A stretch of 64,000 nt of DNA from NCBI RefSeq assembly GCF_026342735.1, contig NZ_JAPEMM010000001.1, forward strand, positions 1,736,001-1,800,000, in the 5' to 3' direction. Positions 49,550 to 59,965 of the stretch are shown here, one piece after another. The notes beneath the pieces are model-generated. The model made no database searches, was not told the DNA's origin, and saw only the letters and a program-made list of their open reading frames with translations. The position numbers and the translations under genes were made by a program. This stretch comes from Streptomyces sp. NBC_00193. GTDB lineage: Bacteria > Actinomycetota > Actinomycetes > Streptomycetales > Streptomycetaceae. Each line of letters opens with the position of its first letter. Position 1 is the stretch's first letter.

Positions 49550-50916
49550 ACGTCACCCAGATCTTCCTGGCCTCCACCCTCTACGGCACGGCCACCCTCG
49601 CCGCCGCCCTCGATGCCGACCTCTTCCCGCCCGCCGGCCGCCGGATCCTGCTGACCAGCAACCACTCCGTCACCGCCGAGATCACCCCCGGCCTGGCCGC
49701 CGCGCCCGGCTTCGACGCCCTGAGCACCCGCTTCGACGCGGTCCTCGACTGGAACGCCGTCATCGCCCCGCAGCACCCCAGCACCTGGAGCCCGCGCGCC
49801 GAGGACGTCCCGCTGTGGGAACGCCAGTTGCGCGCCTCCTGGGACCTGGGCACCGACCGCGTCGAGCTGATCGTGGAATCGCTCCAGGTGCCGCCCGCCC
49901 AGAGCCTGTGCCGGCTCTTCCCGGGGGCGGCCCTAGACGTCTACGCCGACGGGCTGATGAGCTACGGCCCCACCCGCTTCCGCCTCGACCCCGCGCTCGG
50001 GATGCGCGTACGGCGGGTGCTGCACCTGGACCTCGTACCGGGCCTGGAGCCGCTGCTGCTGACCGAGTTCGGCGTACGGGCCGAGGCGATCCCGTCGGCC
50101 GCCTTCCTCAAGGTCATCGGCGAGCTCGACGCGGCGGTGGGGACGCCGGAGATCGAGGCGCCCGCGAGGGCGGCCGGCTCGGACTCCGGCTCCGCGGCCC
50201 CCGCGCTCCTGCTCGGCCAGTACCTCTCCGCCCTCGACCTGGTGCCGGCCGCCGAGGAGGAGGAACTGCACGTGGAGATGGTCCGGGGCGCGCACGCACT
50301 GGGCCACCGCGAGCTGGTCTTCAAACCCCACCCCAGCGCCCCCGCCGCCTACTCCCGCCGGGCGGAGGAGGAGGCCGAGCGGCTCGGCGTGCGGCTCACC
50401 GTGCTGAGCACCCCGGTGCTCGCCGAGACCCTCTACGAGCGGCTGCGCCCGGCCCTGGTCGTCGGCTGCTTCTCCACGGGACTGCTCACCGCCGCCACCC
50501 TGTACGGGCTCCCGGTGGCCCGGACCGGCACGGGGGCCGTGCTCGCGCGCCTGTCCCCGTACCCGAACAGCAACCGGATCCCGCTCGTGCTGGCCGACGC
50601 CCTGCTGCCCGACCTCGCGGACCCCGCGGCCGTGCGCTCCTGGACCCCGCCGGGACCCGAACGGGTCACGGCGGAACTGGCGGGCCTGCTCACGGCGGTG
50701 GGCTTCACCATGCAGCCCAGGATCCTGACGGAGCACCGCGCGGAGGCCGAGCGCTGGCTGACCGCGCACCTGACCCCGGACACCTGGCGCTACTTCACCC
50801 GCCGCCGGCTGACCACCCTGGGCCTGCCCGGCGGCATCCCGGCGCAGTTGTCCTTCCTGCCCCGCAGCCGCGCCGCCCGCCGGCTGGCCCGGCTGCTGCG
50901 CAGGGCGGTCGGCTAG
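49546..50916 (+). CDS. Polysialyltransferase-family glycosyltransferase
   Basis: 456 residues from GTG 49546, overlapping the GT2 stop. POLYST-like features include VNVTQIFLASTLYGTATLAA, ILLTSNHSVTAEITPGL, VELIVESLQVPPAQSLCRLF, ALDVYADGLMSYGPTRF and the conserved HxxP-like KPHPSAPAAYSRRAEEE. Near the C-terminal site is ALVVGCFSTGLLTAATLYGL, where a Ser-Thr-x-Leu pattern is family-typical. The protein likely uses a CMP-activated nonulosonic acid supplied by NeuA-NeuB. With the 43710 gene this makes two such transferases, which would suit a polymer of alternating linkages; that is inferred. Confidence 0.86.
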   Translation: MNVTQIFLASTLYGTATLAAALDADLFPPAGRRILLTSNHSVTAEITPGLAAAPGFDALSTRFDAVLDWNAVIAPQHPSTWSPRAEDVPLWERQLRASWDLGTDRVELIVESLQVPPAQSLCRLFPGAALDVYADGLMSYGPTRFRLDPALGMRVRRVLHLDLVPGLEPLLLTEFGVRAEAIPSAAFLKVIGELDAAVGTPEIEAPARAAGSDSGSAAPALLLGQYLSALDLVPAAEEEELHVEMVRGAHALGHRELVFKPHPSAPAAYSRRAEEEAERLGVRLTVLSTPVLAETLYERLRPALVVGCFSTGLLTAATLYGLPVARTGTGAVLARLSPYPNSNRIPLVLADALLPDLADPAAVRSWTPPGPERVTAELAGLLTAVGFTMQPRILTEHRAEAERWLTAHLTPDTWRYFTRRRLTTLGLPGGIPAQLSFLPRSRAARRLARLLRRAVG

Positions 50917-50964
50917 CGCACCGCACCGCACCCGCACCGCCCCACGCCGCCCCGGCGGTACGCG

Positions 50965-52284
50965 CTACGGGGTGACCACGACCTCGGCCACGCGGCTCGC
51001 CGCCTGGAAGTGGGTCGCGTCGGCGGGTGCGTACCGGGCCGTCCAGAAGCCGGTCCGCTCGGCCGTGAACTCCCGGGCGAAGGCCCCGTCGGCGCCCGTC
51101 TGCGAGGTGCCCATGAGCGTCCAGGCCGTTTCGCCGGCCGGCCGGAAGTAGTAGTGGACGGTCTGGCCGGCGAAGGGCTCCCAGGCCCGGTCCTGGCGGG
51201 TCAGCTTCCCGGCGAGCGCGATCGGACCGCCCTTCCCGACCGGCTCGGGCGCGGCGTTGAAGACCGGAACGGCCGTCGGGGTCCGCACGGCCCGCACGGC
51301 GGGGGTCGCGGAGCCGTGGATGTCCGGGGTGCCCGCGTACTGCATCCGCACGAAGCCCGGCCCCGGATAGTGCAGGGTCGTCTCCACCCGGGCCGGGGCG
51401 TTGTCCCCGGGCCCGGTGGCGACCTCCACGCTCTGGCGGGTGGTCCAGCCGGTCGCGCCGTCGGGCGAGTACTGCACGTCCACCGTCAGCGAGGTGACGC
51501 CGGCGGGGATCTCGCCGCGGTCGAACCGGGCCTTGACCTTGACGTTCTTGTCCGCGTCCGCCTCGGCCGTGAAGTCGGCGAAGGCGGTGCCGGCCGTGGT
51601 GTCCACGGTGACGTTCATGTTGGTGGTGCTCAGCCAGGGCGTGTTGTCCCGCGTCTTCCACGTGGTGTCCCCGCGCAGCGGCTGGACCACGGTGAAGCGG
51701 CCGGCGTCGTCCGTGCGGGCGGACGCCCCGCCCGCACTGATGGCGGCTCCTGCGGGTACCGGCTTCCACGTGCCGTCGGCGGACTCCCAGGTGACGGTTC
51801 CGCTGACCCGGGCGTCCGTTCCGTAGGGGCCGGTCAGCGTCGGGGAGTCCAGGGCGATGCGCGCGGTCACGGCCCCGACGGGCACGGGTACGGACGTCTC
51901 GCCCCGGGCGCCGTCCGCCTCGGCCGCCAGGTGGAGGGACGTCTTGTACGAGTCCTCTCCGTCGCCGTTCTCGGCACCGGAGACGGTGACCCTGGACTCG
52001 AAGCGCCCCCGCGCGTCGGTGGCGAGCTGCGTGATGACGGAGCCGGTCCTGGCCGTGAACGCACCCGTGAACGGCTTGGTCGAGCCGGTGCGCGGGTCGT
52101 GGACCGTGATGTAGCCGGAGACCACCGTGTCCGGGTACGCGAGGGAGACCACGCTCGCGGCCGCCACGTGGTCGAAGGACAGGAACGGCGCCGTATGGTC
52201 CACGGCGTGGGCGGCCGCGGGCATCGCCAGCGCGGCCGTCACCGACGTCACCGCACAGAGCACCGTGCGGATGTGCTTCTTCAT
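50965..52284 (-). CDS. Secreted protein with Ig-like/Big domains
   Basis: 439 residues. Signal peptide MKKHIRTVLCAVTSVTAALA ending AAAHA (cleavage near residue 27). The mature protein is an all-beta repeat protein: VVSGYITVHDPRTGSTKPFT, ARVSGTVTWESADGTWKPV, SLTVDVQYSPDGATGWTTRQ and LAGKLTRQDRAWEPFAGQTV. The last ends HYYFRPAGETAWTLMGTSQT. At least four beta-sandwich repeats are visible. Few Cys. There is no anchor at the C-terminus (ends EVVVTP), so it is released or bound by other means. A role in matrix or adhesion is possible but unassigned. Confidence 0.85.
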   Translation of the reverse strand: MKKHIRTVLCAVTSVTAALAMPAAAHAVDHTAPFLSFDHVAAASVVSLAYPDTVVSGYITVHDPRTGSTKPFTGAFTARTGSVITQLATDARGRFESRVTVSGAENGDGEDSYKTSLHLAAEADGARGETSVPVPVGAVTARIALDSPTLTGPYGTDARVSGTVTWESADGTWKPVPAGAAISAGGASARTDDAGRFTVVQPLRGDTTWKTRDNTPWLSTTNMNVTVDTTAGTAFADFTAEADADKNVKVKARFDRGEIPAGVTSLTVDVQYSPDGATGWTTRQSVEVATGPGDNAPARVETTLHYPGPGFVRMQYAGTPDIHGSATPAVRAVRTPTAVPVFNAAPEPVGKGGPIALAGKLTRQDRAWEPFAGQTVHYYFRPAGETAWTLMGTSQTGADGAFAREFTAERTGFWTARYAPADATHFQAASRVAEVVVTP

Positions 52285-52420
52285 TGATCCCCCGAGATCG
52301 ATTCTTTGATCAATCTAGGGACCGGCGAGACCGCCCGATGGTTGTACGGCGAATCGGTCGAAACGGGTCGGGCCGACTCGCGGGCCGACTCGCGGGCCGG
52401 CGTGCAGGCCGGCTCGCGGG

Positions 52421-53092
52421 TCAGCTCACCGCGAGCTTCGCCGCGAAGCCCAGGAAGACCACGCCCGCCGCCGAGCTGGCCCCCGCGGCGAGCCGCTTGC
52501 GGCGCCGGAACGTGGCCGCCAGGCGGTCCCCGCCGAAGATCAGCGTGGTCAGGTAGAGGAAGCTGCCGATCTGCATCAGGCTGCCGAGCAGCAGGAACGA
52601 CAGCGCCGGGTAGGCGTAGGCCGTGTCCACGAACTGCACGAAGAAGGACATCAGGAAGAGGATGGCCTTCGGGTTGAACAGGCTGATCAGCAGCGCCCGC
52701 CGGTAGGGCCGCTCCATGTCCCCGGGCTTCCCCTCAGCGGCCGCGGGCCCGTCCGGGGTGCCCTCACCGGCCCCGGCGCGCTCGGCGCGGGCGCGCCACA
52801 TGGTCCACGCGCCCCGCAGCATGCCGATGGCGAGCCAGCTCAGGTACCCGGCGCCGAGCACTTTGACGACGCCGAACACGATCGGGCTGGTCTGCAGCAG
52901 CGCCCCGGCCCCGACCGCGGCCAGGGTCATGAGCACGGCGTCTCCGGTGAACACGCCGGCGGCGGCCCGGTACCCGTGGCGGACCCCGCCGCGCGCGGCG
53001 ACGGAGAGCACGTAGAGCGAGTTCGGCCCCGGCAGCAAAATGATCAGCACCAGGCCGGCGACGTACGTCGGAAGATCTGTGACACCCAGCAT
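52421..53092 (-). CDS. LysE/RhtB-family amino-acid exporter
   Basis: 223 residues from ATG 53092. Six hydrophobic helices can be traced, with the family start LVLIILLPGPNSLYVLSVAA and the first-loop RGGVRHGYRAAAGVFTGDAV. RALLISLFNPKAILFLMSFF is the conserved NPK motif. A hydrophilic loop of about 40 residues (RARAERAGAGEGTPDGPAAA) splits helices 3 and 4. Such proteins export amino acids such as lysine, arginine or threonine; no specificity is visible. Confidence 0.92.
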   Translation of the reverse strand: MLGVTDLPTYVAGLVLIILLPGPNSLYVLSVAARGGVRHGYRAAAGVFTGDAVLMTLAAVGAGALLQTSPIVFGVVKVLGAGYLSWLAIGMLRGAWTMWRARAERAGAGEGTPDGPAAAEGKPGDMERPYRRALLISLFNPKAILFLMSFFVQFVDTAYAYPALSFLLLGSLMQIGSFLYLTTLIFGGDRLAATFRRRKRLAAGASSAAGVVFLGFAAKLAVS

Positions 53093-53171
53093 GTGCAGGA
53101 GTGTCCCATAAGGACACACCTGTCGCGCCAGCGGATTTCACGGATCGGGACCACATCGCAATCAGCCACGG

Positions 53172-54755
<1,584 letters not shown>

Positions 54756-54922
54756 GTGACGCGCTCCTTCGTGGCTAGGAGGTGCCCGGGGCTGATAAAA
54801 CGTCCCCGCGGCGGCCGCGCGGCGGCCGCTGGTCACAATGGCGCAACATCGCGGCCGTCCCTGCAACTGACCACGCCCACGTGGCATCACCTAGATACAC
54901 ACGTAGAAATCGGGGGACTGCA

Positions 54923-55801
54923 ATGCACCGCCAGAAGGTAATAATCCGCGCACTCGGCCTGGCCACCGCCGTCGCGCTCGCCGCGACCGCCTGCGGACCG
55001 CAGAAGACGGATGCCACGGGCTCCGGTTCTTCCGCGCCCGCATCGCCCACGGCGGTCGCCTCTCCCGACGCCTCGCCGTCCACGGACGCAAAGCCGGGCG
55101 ACGCCTCGCCGTCGGCTTCCCCGTCCGCGTCCGCGTCGCCCTCCGCGTCCGCCTCGCCCTCACCGACCGTGAAGCAGGTCATGGCGAACGGCGACGACAG
55201 CGAGCTGGTCCGCGAACTGCAGGCCCGGCTGCGCCAGCTCAAGCTGATGACGGTCGCTCCGACCGGTTTCTACGGCTCGAAGACGACCGCCGCGGTCAAG
55301 TCCTTCCAGTCGAAGAACGGCCTGTCCGCCACCGGCGGCGTCGACGAGCCCACCTGGAAGAAGATCCAGAACGCCACGAAGAAGCCGACCGCCGACGAGC
55401 TGCGCCCGCCGACCGTCAACGAGCCGGACGCTCCCGACGCGCGCTGCATGACGGGCCGCGTGATGTGCATCAGCAAGGAGAGCCGCACCCTCGCCTGGAT
55501 GATCGACGGGAAGGTCGTCTCCACGCTGGACGTGCGCTTCGGCTCGGAGAACACCCCGACCCGCGAGGGCGAGTTCAAGGTGGAGTGGAAGGCGAAGGAC
55601 TGGACGTCGACGATCTACCACACGCCGATGCCGTACTCGATGTTCTTCAGCCGGGGACAGGCCGTGCACTACTCGGCGGACTTCGCCGCCCGCGGCTACG
55701 CCGGCGCTTCGCACGGCTGTGTGAACGTCCGGGACAAGGCCAAGCTGGCGACGCTGTTCGACGCGGTGCAGGTCGGCGACAAGGTCGTCGTCTACTGGTG
55801 A
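54923..55801 (+). CDS. Lipoprotein L,D-transpeptidase
   Basis: 292 residues from ATG 54923. Lipobox ATACG at about residue 22-26 after a hydrophobic leader. A Ser/Ala/Pro-rich spacer (SPSASPSASASPSASASPSP) leads to a peptidoglycan-binding domain (SELVRELQARLRQLKLMTVA, GFYGSKTTAAVKSFQSKNGL). A YkuD catalytic domain follows, with His in GQAVHYSADFAARGYAG and Cys in ASHGCVNVRDKAKL (the SHGC motif). It makes 3-3 crosslinks or links protein to the wall, outside the membrane. The catalytic domain follows TGRVMCISKESRTLAWMIDG. Terminator hairpin follows. Confidence 0.93.
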   Translation: MHRQKVIIRALGLATAVALAATACGPQKTDATGSGSSAPASPTAVASPDASPSTDAKPGDASPSASPSASASPSASASPSPTVKQVMANGDDSELVRELQARLRQLKLMTVAPTGFYGSKTTAAVKSFQSKNGLSATGGVDEPTWKKIQNATKKPTADELRPPTVNEPDAPDARCMTGRVMCISKESRTLAWMIDGKVVSTLDVRFGSENTPTREGEFKVEWKAKDWTSTIYHTPMPYSMFFSRGQAVHYSADFAARGYAGASHGCVNVRDKAKLATLFDAVQVGDKVVVYW

Positions 55802-55862
55802 CGAACAGACGGCCGGGCGGAGGGGAAACGTCCCGTCCGGGCGTCGGAGGTGGGAAGTTGAG

Positions 55863-55901
55863 GGCGCGGGCGGGATCGGGGGAACGAATCCCGCCCGCGC
55901 C
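55863..55901. terminator. Terminator hairpin
   Basis: A 14-bp perfect inverted repeat (55863-55876 with 55888-55901), 11-base loop, 61 bases after the L,D-transpeptidase stop and before the convergent membrane-protein gene; works for either. The 55802-56047 gap shows nothing else. Confidence 0.8.
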
Positions 55902-56047
55902 AGTTGCGCAGAGCCCAGGGGTACGGGGGGAACCCCGGCTCATGCGCGGCCGATGACCAGTCGGCTCGTTATGTACTGCGCCGCCGGTTCGAAAAGTGTT
56001 ACAGGCGGGGCGCGAACCGTTTCAGGCCAGTGTCCGGTAACCGGTCC

Positions 56048-57094
56048 TCAGCGGCCCCGGCCCGAATCCGGGGCCTTCGGCGAAGCCGTACCGGCCGGGA
56101 CCAGCCCCAGCGAGCGCGACGGGGATCCCGGGACCGTGGGGGAACCCGGCACGTCTCCGCTCGATCCGCCGCCGGTGGCCACGTCGAGCACTCCCTGGCA
56201 GTAGCGCGGGACCCTCATCAGCCCCTTGGCCAGGCGTACGAGCTTCTCCCGGCGGGCCTCGTCGAGCTTCCCGGACCGGTAGTCCCTGCACAGCTCCACC
56301 GCTCCGGTGCGGCTCCCCTTGTCCCGGTCCGAACCGTCGGGCGGGTCCGTCGTCATGCCGTTGACGCCACCCTGCCGGGACCGGTCCCGGCCGTCCTTGT
56401 CTCCGGTCGGGCCGCTCGCGGGCGGTTCCGTGCCGGTACCGGTGTTCGTCCCGGTGGCCGCGCCGGGTCCCGTCGTCGTACGTCCCTCCGCGCCCGGGGT
56501 GTTCCCCGGACCCGGACTGCCGCTCCGGCCCTCGCCGTCCTGCGGCGCGGTCGTGAGGGACGGCGCGAGGGGCGCCGCGAAGCGGCCGTGCACCGAGGCC
56601 GTCGAAGAGGGTCCGACCGCCACCGTGGCGGCCGGCAGCCCGCCGGCGGCGTCGCGGGAGTCCCGGTCCAGCAGTCCGGTGCCCGCGGCGGCCGCCAGGC
56701 CGCCCACGGCGACGCTGGCCACGGCGGCGGCGAGGACGAAGCGGACCGGCCGCCCGCGCCGGGGCGCAGGTCCGGCCGGGCCGGCGGGCGCACTCAGCTC
56801 GACCACCGTGTCCGCGGAGCCGAACAACGCGGCGTCCGGAGCCCTCGTCTGCAGTTCCGCCCGGAGCACGGAGCCGCGCGTGCGGAAGGCGGCCACCGCG
56901 GCGGCCTCTCCTCGCAGTTCCCCGGGCAGCCCGCCGGCGGCCACGGGCGGCGGCTCGGCAAGTGCGTCGAGGGCGGCGCGCAGCCGCTCGGCCCGGGCGT
57001 GGACGTAGTGCTCGGCGCCAGGTGCGGCCGGTTCTCCGCGCAGCAGTCTGTCCGCCGCGGCTTTGTCCAGCCACCTGTCGCGCTCGTCGGCCAT
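56048..57094 (-). CDS. Sigma-associated membrane protein (putative anti-sigma partner)
   Basis: 348 residues from ATG 57094, which shares one base with the stop of the sigma-factor gene (TGATG). N-terminal cytoplasmic part of about 125 residues (ERDRWLDKAAADRLLRGEPA, AERLRAALDALAEPPPVAAG), a single transmembrane helix (RPVRFVLAAAVASVAVGGLA), and a long extracellular part rich in Ser/Thr/Gly/Pro (PGAATGTNTGTGTEPPASGP). Near its end a small region with two Cys reads AVELCRDYRSGKLDEARREK ... VPRYCQG. No ZAS-type HxxxCxxC motif. Coupling to the ECF gene makes an anti-sigma function probable. Confidence 0.78.
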   Translation of the reverse strand: MADERDRWLDKAAADRLLRGEPAAPGAEHYVHARAERLRAALDALAEPPPVAAGGLPGELRGEAAAVAAFRTRGSVLRAELQTRAPDAALFGSADTVVELSAPAGPAGPAPRRGRPVRFVLAAAVASVAVGGLAAAAGTGLLDRDSRDAAGGLPAATVAVGPSSTASVHGRFAAPLAPSLTTAPQDGEGRSGSPGPGNTPGAEGRTTTGPGAATGTNTGTGTEPPASGPTGDKDGRDRSRQGGVNGMTTDPPDGSDRDKGSRTGAVELCRDYRSGKLDEARREKLVRLAKGLMRVPRYCQGVLDVATGGGSSGDVPGSPTVPGSPSRSLGLVPAGTASPKAPDSGRGR

Positions 57095-57903
57095 CACATG
57101 TCCTTCTGCGTCCGCCAACGTGAATCCGTCACACCGGTTTGTTCTACGAGACCCGCGGCGCGGGCCCGCTGCGCCGGTACGGCGTCGAGATCCCGTCCGC
57201 CCCCGGCGCCCCGTGCGCGACTCCCGTCATTATCGCCGAGGCGGCGTCCCCGCCCGGCGCCGACGCCGACGGCCGAGCCGATGCCGGAACCGATGCCCGA
57301 ATCGGGGTCGGCCTCGGGGTCGAAGTCCCCGTCGACGGCCTCGTCTAGCAGCTCGGCCAGCTTCTTCAGGCCCCGGTGCGCGGCGGTGCGCACCGCGCCG
57401 GGGCGCTTGCCCAGGGTCTCGGCGGCGCTCTTGGCGTCCAGCCCGACGACCACCCGCAGCACCACGGCCTCGGCCTGGTCCTGCGGGAGCTGGGCTATGA
57501 GTTCCATCGTGCGGCAGGTGGAGAGGGACTCCATGGCCTCGCCGGCCGTGTCGGACTCGGCGGCGTGGCCCGTCAGCTCGGTCTCGTCCCCGCCGACGGC
57601 GGGCCTGCGCCCGCGCATGCGGATGTGGTCGAGGGCCCGGTTGCGGGCGATGCGGGCGGCCCAGCCGCGGAAGCGGTCGGCGTCGCCGGTGAAGGAGTCG
57701 AGGTCGCGGGCGATCTGCAGCCAGGCCTCGGAGGTGACGTCCTCGGCGTCGCCGTCTCCGACGAGCGTGCGGACGTATCCGAGCAGGCGCGGGTGCACGG
57801 CGCGATACACAGAACGGAACGCGATCTCGTCGCCGTCTTGTGCCGCGAGCACCGCGGTGGTCAGCTCCGCGTCGTCCCCCAGCAAAATCCCCAACCCGTT
57901 CAC
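57094..57903 (-). CDS. ECF sigma factor
   Basis: 269 residues from GTG 57903. Region 2: LTTAVLAAQDGDEIAFRSVY, then HPRLLGYVRTLVGDGDAEDV and TSEAWLQIARDLDSFTGDAD with FRGWAARIARNRALDHIRMR. Region 4: LPQDQAEAVVLRVVVGLDAK then SAAETLGKRPGAVRTAAHRG. The last 80 residues are Gly/Arg/Asp-rich (PDSGIGSGIGSAVGVGAGRG), unlike a typical ECF end. It is the first gene of a two-gene operon with the membrane partner. The ECF subgroup is not assigned. Confidence 0.9.
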   Translation of the reverse strand: MNGLGILLGDDAELTTAVLAAQDGDEIAFRSVYRAVHPRLLGYVRTLVGDGDAEDVTSEAWLQIARDLDSFTGDADRFRGWAARIARNRALDHIRMRGRRPAVGGDETELTGHAAESDTAGEAMESLSTCRTMELIAQLPQDQAEAVVLRVVVGLDAKSAAETLGKRPGAVRTAAHRGLKKLAELLDEAVDGDFDPEADPDSGIGSGIGSAVGVGAGRGRRLGDNDGSRARGAGGGRDLDAVPAQRARAAGLVEQTGVTDSRWRTQKDM

Positions 57904-58309
57904 AGTCCCGTTTGTGTGGCGCAAATCAGCACGTTACGGCTTTCAAGCACCTTCGTCCACGAGTTGTACAACGCGCAACCATCCCTGCGCGGAGCGAGGT
58001 GTGACACAAAACGCATCGAAGACGCTGACAGGGGTGCGGGCTTGTCGCACGAGTCCGCGACGGATGGCGGCCGGGGCCTCTCCTGTGGGGGGTGGCGGCC
58101 TCGGTCGCCCTCCCCCTCTCCGCCGTCCTCGCGGCCATCATGCCCCGGTCCCCCCAGGGGTCCCCGAGCGGCCCCGCAGCTGGCCCGACACGCGCTCCCG
58201 TCATCCTTTCGGCTCACTTCCGAGTGAAAACCCGGAATGGGTACGACACACCCGGCTCCGCGTCGATAGCGTGGCGGGACACCCGCGCCACGCCACGAGG
58301 AGCCCCCCG
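57904..58309. promoter_or_regulatory. Divergent promoter region (sigma operon / OHCU gene)
   Basis: 406 bases without a supported gene. A perfect 10-base palindrome GTTGTACAAC sits at 57963-57972, 60 bases before the sigma start, within GTTGCGCGTTGTACAAC on the minus strand; it is a candidate operator. The right half contains low-complexity Pro/Ser-type sequence that is open in several frames but shows no start with a ribosome site. Confidence 0.4.
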
Positions 58310-58921
58310 CTGTCCAGCCACCTTCCGGCACAGGCCCGCGGAGGCTCCGACCCTTCCCTCGGCTCCCCCTCCCTCCACGACGCCGATCCCTTTCCCCGCA
58401 CGGACGACACCGGGCTCGCACGGTTCAACGCCCTGTCGCCCGAGGCCGCCCACTCCGCCCTGCTGCACTGCTGCGGCAGCCGGCGCTGGGCCCACCGGGT
58501 GGCCGCCCACCGCCCTTACCCCGACTTCGGCGCGCTACTCGCCGCCGCGGACGAGGCCTCGTACGACCTCTCCCAGCCGGACCTCTCCGAGGCGCTGGCC
58601 TGCGAGTTCCCGCCGGAACTGGAGCACGGGGCCGCGTACGCCGCGGTCCTCGCGCTCGACGCGGCGCACGGGGAGTACGAGCGGACCTTCGGCCACGCCT
58701 TCGTGATCTGCCTCGACGGGACCACCCCGGAGGAGCAGGCGGACCAGCTGCTGGCCGCGATCCGGCGGCGGATGGAGCTGGACCTGGACGAAGAGCGCGC
58801 GATCTCCGCGGACGAGCTCCGTCGCGTCGCGCAGGTCCGGCTCGCCGACCTGACACACTGGCTGACCTCGGCGGATGGGGTATCTGCTGCCGAATTCGGG
58901 CTATTCGCCCCTGTGGGATAG
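58310..58921 (+). CDS. OHCU decarboxylase-like protein
   Basis: 203 residues, matching the 2-oxo-4-hydroxy-4-carboxy-5-ureidoimidazoline decarboxylase fold. Features are ARFNALSPEAAHSALLHCCG, SRRWAHRVAAHRPYPDFGAL (with the catalytic His region), EYERTFGHAFVICLDGTTPE and EERAISADELRRVAQVRLAD. OHCU decarboxylase makes S-allantoin in uric-acid breakdown; no urate oxidase or HIU hydrolase is nearby. The best ribosome site (GAGGAG, 58297-58302) is seven bases before a CTG at 58310, and the only upstream in-frame alternative is a GTG at 58271 lacking one. Placed upstream of sdhC. Confidence 0.75.
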   Translation: MSSHLPAQARGGSDPSLGSPSLHDADPFPRTDDTGLARFNALSPEAAHSALLHCCGSRRWAHRVAAHRPYPDFGALLAAADEASYDLSQPDLSEALACEFPPELEHGAAYAAVLALDAAHGEYERTFGHAFVICLDGTTPEEQADQLLAAIRRRMELDLDEERAISADELRRVAQVRLADLTHWLTSADGVSAAEFGLFAPVG

Positions 58922-59073
58922 TCCGTCCGTGCCTGTTTGATCACACCGATGGCCCCCGCGCGAGGGAACCGACAAAGCGTCGCTACGATGTCCGGGGCCG
59001 GAGGACCGTACCCGGCCGGGCCCGACCGACAAAGAAGCCGGCTGGCCCCCGCCCCGCTTCCGGAGGGTTTTCC

Positions 59074-59454
59074 GTGCCGGCTGGAACGTTGTACCGCGGC
59101 CGGGAAGGAATGTGGTCCTGGGTGGCTCATCGAGTCACCGGCGTCCTCATTTTCTTCTTCCTGTTCGTACACGTCCTCGACACCGCTCTCGTCCGCGTCT
59201 CACCCGAGGCGTACGACGATGTCGTGGCTACCTACAAGACTCCGATCGTCGCGCTGCTGGAGTACGGCCTCGTCGCCGCAATCCTGTTCCACGCGCTCAA
59301 CGGTCTCCGTGTCATCGCCGTGGACTTCTGGTCCAAGGGCCCCCGCTACCAGAAGCAGATGCTCTGGACCGTGGTGGGCATCTGGGTCGTGCTGATGGTC
59401 GGGGCCCTGTACCCCGTCCTCGGACACGCTTACCTCGAACTCTTCGGGAAGTGA
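59074..59454 (+). CDS. sdhC: Succinate dehydrogenase cytochrome b subunit
   Basis: 126 residues from GTG 59074, with GGAGGG eight bases upstream. Three hydrophobic helices: WVAHRVTGVLIFFFLFVHVL (with the heme-binding His region SWVAHR), PIVALLEYGLVAAILFHALN and MLWTVVGIWVVLMVGALYPV. FHALNGLRVIAVDFW is a family motif. It anchors the complex in the membrane and passes electrons to menaquinone. First gene of sdhCDAB, six bases before sdhD. Confidence 0.95.
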   Translation: MPAGTLYRGREGMWSWVAHRVTGVLIFFFLFVHVLDTALVRVSPEAYDDVVATYKTPIVALLEYGLVAAILFHALNGLRVIAVDFWSKGPRYQKQMLWTVVGIWVVLMVGALYPVLGHAYLELFGK

Positions 59455-59459
59455 CACGC

Positions 59460-59942
59460 ATGTCTTCTGACACTTCTTTCGAAAAGGGCATCGGTGACGT
59501 GGAGGGCGTGTCCCTCTACGACGTCGACAACCCGGCGCCGTACATCGAGGCCCCGCGCAAGCGCACCAGCAAGACCCCGCGCTCGACCCGCGGCAACTTC
59601 GAGATGGTCGCGTGGCTCTTCATGCGCCTCTCGGGCATCGTGCTCGTCGTCCTGGTCCTCGGCCACCTGCTGATCCAGCTCGTCCTCGACGGCGGCGTCT
59701 CCAAGATCGGCTTCGCCTTCGTGGCCGGCCGCTGGGCCTCCCCGTTCTGGCAGGGCTGGGACCTGCTGATGCTGTGGCTCGCGATGCTGCACGGCGCGAA
59801 CGGTCTGCGTACCGTCATCAACGACTACGCGGAGCGCGCCAACACGCGTCTGTGGCTCAAGGGCCTGCTCTACACCGCCACGGTGTTCACCATTCTTCTG
59901 GGCACGCTGGTGATCTTCACCTTCGACCCGAACATCCGCTAG
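59460..59942 (+). CDS. sdhD: Succinate dehydrogenase hydrophobic anchor subunit
   Basis: 160 residues from ATG 59460. A 55-residue soluble start (PAPYIEAPRKRTSKTPRSTR) precedes three helices: WLFMRLSGIVLVVLVLGHLL, GWDLLMLWLAMLHGANGLRT and GLLYTATVFTILLGTLVIFT. His in VLGHLLIQ and MLHGANGLRTVINDYAER are the usual heme/quinone-side positions. Pairs with SdhC. Confidence 0.95.
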   Translation: MSSDTSFEKGIGDVEGVSLYDVDNPAPYIEAPRKRTSKTPRSTRGNFEMVAWLFMRLSGIVLVVLVLGHLLIQLVLDGGVSKIGFAFVAGRWASPFWQGWDLLMLWLAMLHGANGLRTVINDYAERANTRLWLKGLLYTATVFTILLGTLVIFTFDPNIR

Positions 59943-59965
59943 GCAACGGGGCTGAGGCGAAACCA

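Noticed and set aside
55904..58309. Very long plus-strand frame in front of the OHCU gene
   Set aside because: It runs antisense to the ECF sigma and partner genes and has no domain; the GC-rich third base keeps such frames open by chance.
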